Position numbers and translations under genes: made by a program
In this document: piece by piece, positions 60,737 to 64,000 of the stretch
Layout: the number at the start of each line of letters is the position of its first letter
Position numbering within the stretch: position 1 is the first letter of the stretch
The notes under the pieces: model-generated
Told to the model about the DNA's origin: nothing
The model's database searches: none
Seen by the model: only the letters and a program-made list of their open reading frames with translations
Assembly (NCBI GenBank): GCA_035295125.1
Contig: DATGJP010000095.1
Span: 372,001 to 436,000 of the forward strand
Source of the DNA: JAICMB01 sp035295125
Lineage (GTDB): Bacteria; Acidobacteriota; Terriglobia; Bryobacterales; Bryobacteraceae
Length of the DNA: 64,000 nt
Direction: 5' to 3'

Positions 60737-61768
60737 TTACTGCTGCCAGTTCACTGAATCCGCGCGCCCACCGACACCGAGCGGCATCGGCTTGTGCAAT
60801 GTTCCGTCGCGCCCTGCCATGAACAAAAGCAGTTCGTCCCCCGAGGCGCTTTCAAGGATGAGTGCTGCGATCGGGCCGAAAAACGCCCTTGCTTCCTCAC
60901 CGCTCATTCCCGACAGAAAAGCGCCCATTAGGGCGGGATCGGCCAGACGAAACTTGAACTCTACGCCATCGGATGACAGCATGGTCGCGAATCGCCGCAG
61001 GTGGTTGCGCAGAATGGCCAAGGGGCTACGGGATGTCACGTAAATGCTCCACCCATTCCCCCAGGCCTCCCCGACCGCCGTGGCGCAAGCGGGCGAATCC
61101 GGCTCCACTATAAAGAGCGCCATCTGGTCGTTCAGGGGCTCTACGACGACGCCGGAGTCCCTTAATCGCTGAAGGCAGGGGGCACCCGAGCGCAGGTCGA
61201 AGATTGCGGCGACCGGATCGGCGAGACCCCTCATGACTTCCAGCGCCGCCGTCACGCGAGCCGATACCGACGACGGCGGCGAAGGTGGAGGCGGCGGCGC
61301 CTGAACCGGCAATGGCGGCGGCTGAACCGGCGGAACCCGGAACGCCCGCGACGCGGTGAGCGCCGGGTTGATCTTCACGCCCTCATCTTCGGGAACGGTC
61401 GTGATGGCGCGCATCGCCTGGGTCGGCGCATCGACGACAACCGGACGCCCGGCGGCCTGGCCGCTTGCCACCCCTTCGTAGGCGATCGTAAAGCTCGATT
61501 GCCCGGCCGTAATGACGTCGCCGGCCTGCAACAAGCCCTCGCTCATACGAGTTCCGTTCAAATACGTCCCATTGCTGCTGTTCAGATCGCGCACTACGCA
61601 CGCATCGCCTGCCCATTCGATACAAAAATGGGCTCCCGATAAAAACGTGTCCTCGGAAATCGCGTAGTCCGCTTTTGTTGTGCGTCCAATCCGGAAAGTC
61701 ATTCCCTGTTGGACAACTATGATTCGCCCTGTGTGCGGGCCTGTTGTGACTTGAAGTACCGCCTGCAT
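60737..61768 (-). CDS. FHA domain fused to a DUF4123-like domain (T6SS-associated)
   Basis: A 343-residue protein. Residues 15-100 form an FHA phosphothreonine-binding domain: FRIGRTT (R29), TFLSGAHF (S44, H47) and NSSNGTYLNG. A Pro-rich linker (145-168) follows. Residues 172-320 align with the neighbouring DUF4123 protein: GNGWSIYVTSRSPLAILRNH, FKFRLADPALMGAFLSGMSG and EEARAFFGPIAALILES match GKHWGVFVEAHSDIRAM, FRFYDPRVLRVFLPTCTAEE and ELNSLFGPLSAYFMED. DUF4123 proteins are adaptors that load effectors onto VgrG. It is the last gene after vgrG and the DUF4123 gene. I chose ATG 61768; TTG 61798 is an alternative. Confidence 0.82.
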   Translation of the reverse strand: MQAVLQVTTGPHTGRIIVVQQGMTFRIGRTTKADYAISEDTFLSGAHFCIEWAGDACVVRDLNSSNGTYLNGTRMSEGLLQAGDVITAGQSSFTIAYEGVASGQAAGRPVVVDAPTQAMRAITTVPEDEGVKINPALTASRAFRVPPVQPPPLPVQAPPPPPSPPSSVSARVTAALEVMRGLADPVAAIFDLRSGAPCLQRLRDSGVVVEPLNDQMALFIVEPDSPACATAVGEAWGNGWSIYVTSRSPLAILRNHLRRFATMLSSDGVEFKFRLADPALMGAFLSGMSGEEARAFFGPIAALILESASGDELLLFMAGRDGTLHKPMPLGVGGRADSVNWQQ

Positions 61769-61803
61769 CGATAGCGCCCTCGGATGAACTCCTGGCAACT
61801 ACT

Positions 61804-62346
61804 TTACCGTGTTACGTTCGCCTCCAGGTTAATTTCTTTCTTGTCCAGCGCATCCTGCCGTTTGCGAAACCGGAGCATCTTTGCAGGATCCTCATCTTCC
61901 ATGAAATATGCACTCAGCGGGCCAAACAGCGAATTCAACTCCTCAGCAGTACATGTCGGCAGGAACACTCGCAGGACGCGAGGGTCGTAAAAACGGAAGA
62001 GCATCGGCTTCGCGGTGGGATCGTAGACGGTCAACAAACCACGGAAATGCTGGCGCATGGCCCGGATGTCACTATGCGCCTCGACGAACACACCCCAGTG
62101 CTTTCCCCAGCCCTGTCCCAGCAGCCACTCGGTAAACGAACCCTTTGGCGGGAGCCCAATCAGGTACGGCGCCACCTCAGCCATATCGGGCTTCAACTCG
62201 CCCCGGAAAAGACAAATGTACTCAGCCTCGTGTGCCTGAAGTTCCTTCAACAGGTTGGGCACAGAAGCACCATCCAGGACGGCGTAGATAGAGCCCCCGT
62301 CATCCCGGAACAGCGCCTCACGGATCACATCGACCTTGTCGCTCAT
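61804..62346 (-). CDS. DUF4123 type VI secretion adaptor/chaperone
   Basis: A 180-residue cytoplasmic protein with the DUF4123 pattern: GSIYAVLDGASVPNLLKELQ, SFTEWLLGQGWGKHWGVFVE, LFRFYDPRVLRVFLPTCTAE and SLFGPLSAYFMED. Members (Tec/Tap) bind a cognate effector and its VgrG to load the toxin on the spike. It starts 37 bases after the vgrG stop, so the operon runs vgrG-DUF4123-FHA/DUF4123. No effector-like gene is seen downstream. Confidence 0.88.
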   Translation of the reverse strand: MSDKVDVIREALFRDDGGSIYAVLDGASVPNLLKELQAHEAEYICLFRGELKPDMAEVAPYLIGLPPKGSFTEWLLGQGWGKHWGVFVEAHSDIRAMRQHFRGLLTVYDPTAKPMLFRFYDPRVLRVFLPTCTAEELNSLFGPLSAYFMEDEDPAKMLRFRKRQDALDKKEINLEANVTR

Positions 62347-62383
62347 TGTTTATCCGGCCACACGGGCCGGTCTCCTAGCTTGG

Positions 62384-64000
62384 TCATATGTCGCAGAACG
62401 GAGCGCCGCTTTGAGACGCCGCCTTGAGAACCAGGGCCTGAGGACCAAACGACGCGGGCGAGCCGGAGGCACTACGCGGCTGCATCGTGATAGGCGTGCC
62501 CATCTGCCCAGGATCGGCCGAATCGGCAGCCAACGGATCCAGGGGAGTCTCGGGATTACAGCCGGCACCCGATCCCGCTGCGCCGCCGCTGTTGATCATC
62601 ACCATCGTGCCCGAGATGAAGATACCGGCGGAATTGATATTGATGAAGTTTCCGCCGACCTTCAATGTGAGCATCGAGCCGGACTCGCCCACCCAATTCG
62701 TTCCTGCTTTGAGCTGGATCTCCTGCCCCGCATCCATCGAGTACTTGGAGCCGATCTTCTCCTGCATGTCCTGACCGACTTTCAGCGATTCGGTGCCGTC
62801 GACCTTCTGGTTGTGGTCCCCTGTAACCTGGAGGTGCTTGTCGCCTTTGACCTTCTCCTTCTGATCGTGCTCAACGGTCAGGTGCGTGTCGTGACCGATG
62901 CTTTCCATATGGTCGGCGCCGACTCGAATGTCCTGATTCTTTTGAGCGTTTATGAAGATCTGCTCGCTACCCTTTTTATCTTCGAAGCGGATCTCGTTGA
63001 ATCCGCCGCCGCCTTTCGAACTGTACGACTTGATGGTGCTCTTCGTCTTCTGGTCCGGCAGCGTGTAAGGCGGCATCTGGTCCGCGTTGTACACACGACC
63101 CGTGATAATGGGCCGATCGGGATCACCTTCCAGGAAGTCTACGATGACCTCCTGGCCGATGCGTGGGATCCACATCGCGCCCCACTTCTTGCCTGCCCAC
63201 AGTTGAGAAACGCGAATCCAGCAGGAGCTGTTCTCGTTCGCCTTGCCTTCCCGATCCCAGAAGAACTGCACCTTCACGCGACCGAACTCGTCGACGTAAA
63301 TCTCTTCCCCGCCCGGCCCGACGACAACCGCCGTTTGCGGACCCTGTACGATGGGCCGCGGCGTGATGCGCATGGGGCGGTAATCCACGGTCTTCGGAAT
63401 GACGGTGAAATGGTTGGTGTAAAGGTCCTCTTCGTCGGCCGCGGTCGTCTGATAAGCGGCGCCGCAATTGGCGAAGTGCTGGACCTCCATGAGAACGTAG
63501 GTTTTGTTCAGGTCCGAGCGATAGTGCTCCTGCAGGTCGAAACGATAGCCCGCAATGAAGCCAGCGCAGTTGCTGACGCCGTGCCCCACCTCGTGGCCTG
63601 ATTCTTCCTCCTGCATGCGGACTTTCGCAACGGTCTCGCCACTGCCCTTATTCAGATAGTCGCCGGGGTAATCGTAGATTTCGAATGCCGTGTTATTGGC
63701 GACTTTGTACAGGGTCGGCTCAGTGACGTCGAGATCGGTAAGCGGCGTCTTGAAATTGTAATCGTTCAGAGCATATTGGCCGGAGCGCAATTCGTGGCCG
63801 ATCTGAAACGCGGTGATGCGGGCTTCGTCGGTCACGCGGCCCATCGTCTCGAAGCGGGCAGTCGGCTGATTCGGACAGGGGTCGAACGAACTCGGGGAGT
63901 CGGCCAGAACGAGCGTGTGTTTGCTGAGCTCGTGCTGGAAGAAGTAGAAGATACCGTACTGCTCCATCAGCCGCGAGACGAAGTTAAAGTCGGTCTCGCG
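62384..64000 (-). CDS. vgrG: Type VI secretion spike protein VgrG, N-terminus beyond the window
   Basis: An open frame from the right edge (RETDFNFVSRLMEQYGIFYF) for 538 codons, lacking the first ~130 residues. It contains the gp27-like region, the gp5 OB-fold (VDEFGRVKVQFFWDREGKAN, CWIRVSQLWAGKKWGAMWIP, GQEVIVDFLEGDPDRPIITG) and the beta-helix spike with repeats such as HLTVEHDQKEKVKGDKHLQV. The last ~60 residues (from NPETPLDPLAAD) are a disordered tail ending SQSGAPFCDI, with no fused toxin domain. VgrG tips the T6SS and carries effectors loaded by DUF4123-type adaptors. Confidence 0.95.
   Translation of the reverse strand, partial: RETDFNFVSRLMEQYGIFYFFQHELSKHTLVLADSPSSFDPCPNQPTARFETMGRVTDEARITAFQIGHELRSGQYALNDYNFKTPLTDLDVTEPTLYKVANNTAFEIYDYPGDYLNKGSGETVAKVRMQEEESGHEVGHGVSNCAGFIAGYRFDLQEHYRSDLNKTYVLMEVQHFANCGAAYQTTAADEEDLYTNHFTVIPKTVDYRPMRITPRPIVQGPQTAVVVGPGGEEIYVDEFGRVKVQFFWDREGKANENSSCWIRVSQLWAGKKWGAMWIPRIGQEVIVDFLEGDPDRPIITGRVYNADQMPPYTLPDQKTKSTIKSYSSKGGGGFNEIRFEDKKGSEQIFINAQKNQDIRVGADHMESIGHDTHLTVEHDQKEKVKGDKHLQVTGDHNQKVDGTESLKVGQDMQEKIGSKYSMDAGQEIQLKAGTNWVGESGSMLTLKVGGNFININSAGIFISGTMVMINSGGAAGSGAGCNPETPLDPLAADSADPGQMGTPITMQPRSASGSPASFGPQALVLKAASQSGAPFCDI

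Noticed and set aside
62336..63601. Plus-strand open frame of 421 codons opposite vgrG
   Set aside because: It is a GC-rich antisense shadow; the minus strand carries an unambiguous VgrG.

Overview
The window looks like a chromosomal segment of an acidobacterium of the Solibacter/Bryobacter type. This is inferred from family content, not from a marker gene. It has four tandem ADOP-type orphan ABC permeases behind a PadR regulator, many secreted beta-propeller, NHL and BNR proteins, a DUF4214 protein, an exosortase/EpsI pair, MocR/NIPSNAP/DinB genes, high GC, and dense short-palindrome repeats between genes.

Layout. 1-4.8 kb (minus): ethanolamine permease, EutB, EutC and a lytic transglycosylase that runs off the left edge, with no microcompartment genes. 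4.8-5.3 kb: a repeat-rich gap with a possible gene remnant. 5.3-9.3 kb: tsaB with a DUF5060-type glycosidase, then ddl and a small secreted protein. 9.4-20.5 kb: padR plus four ~900-residue permeases in one tight operon. 20.4-29.7 kb: a nitronate monooxygenase-like gene, a fosmidomycin-resistance-type MFS pump, two NHL proteins flanking a HupE/UreJ-like membrane protein, and two large secreted proteins. 29.8-36.0 kb: a 74-residue protein, motA/motB, a tiny membrane protein, a class A penicillin-binding protein, rsmD and a lipoprotein.

36.0-45.2 kb (minus): a seven-gene catabolic cluster with an acyl-CoA carboxylase (two subunits), an isovaleryl/citronellyl-type acyl-CoA dehydrogenase, an acyl-CoA ligase, AtuA split into two genes, and an enoyl-CoA hydratase. 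It matches the gene content of the Pseudomonas acyclic-terpene (Atu) pathway rather than ordinary leucine degradation. 45.2-51.8 kb: a beta-propeller protein with an S55 protease-like protein, then exosortase, EpsI and a secreted alpha/beta hydrolase. 51.8-59.1 kb: a MocR regulator divergent from NIPSNAP and DinB genes, then a cytochrome c/copper-monooxygenase-like protein and a large BNR protein. 59.2-60.7 kb: a CpaE-like ATPase and a frameshifted reductase remnant. 60.7-64 kb (minus): VgrG (cut by the right edge), a DUF4123 adaptor, and a second DUF4123-like domain fused to an FHA domain. This type VI secretion loading module is the most interesting protein-level observation.

Two linked repeat families recur. 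Family A is a pair of short palindromes with a TGGCA/TGTCA-like centre; one pair lies inside eutC, in frame. Family B is a longer element with a conserved core resembling GCAGGCGAAACCGCNTGCGCC and family-A-like palindromes at its ends. It sits between motA and motB, between the two AtuA parts, twice between the carboxylase subunits, and in two other gaps.
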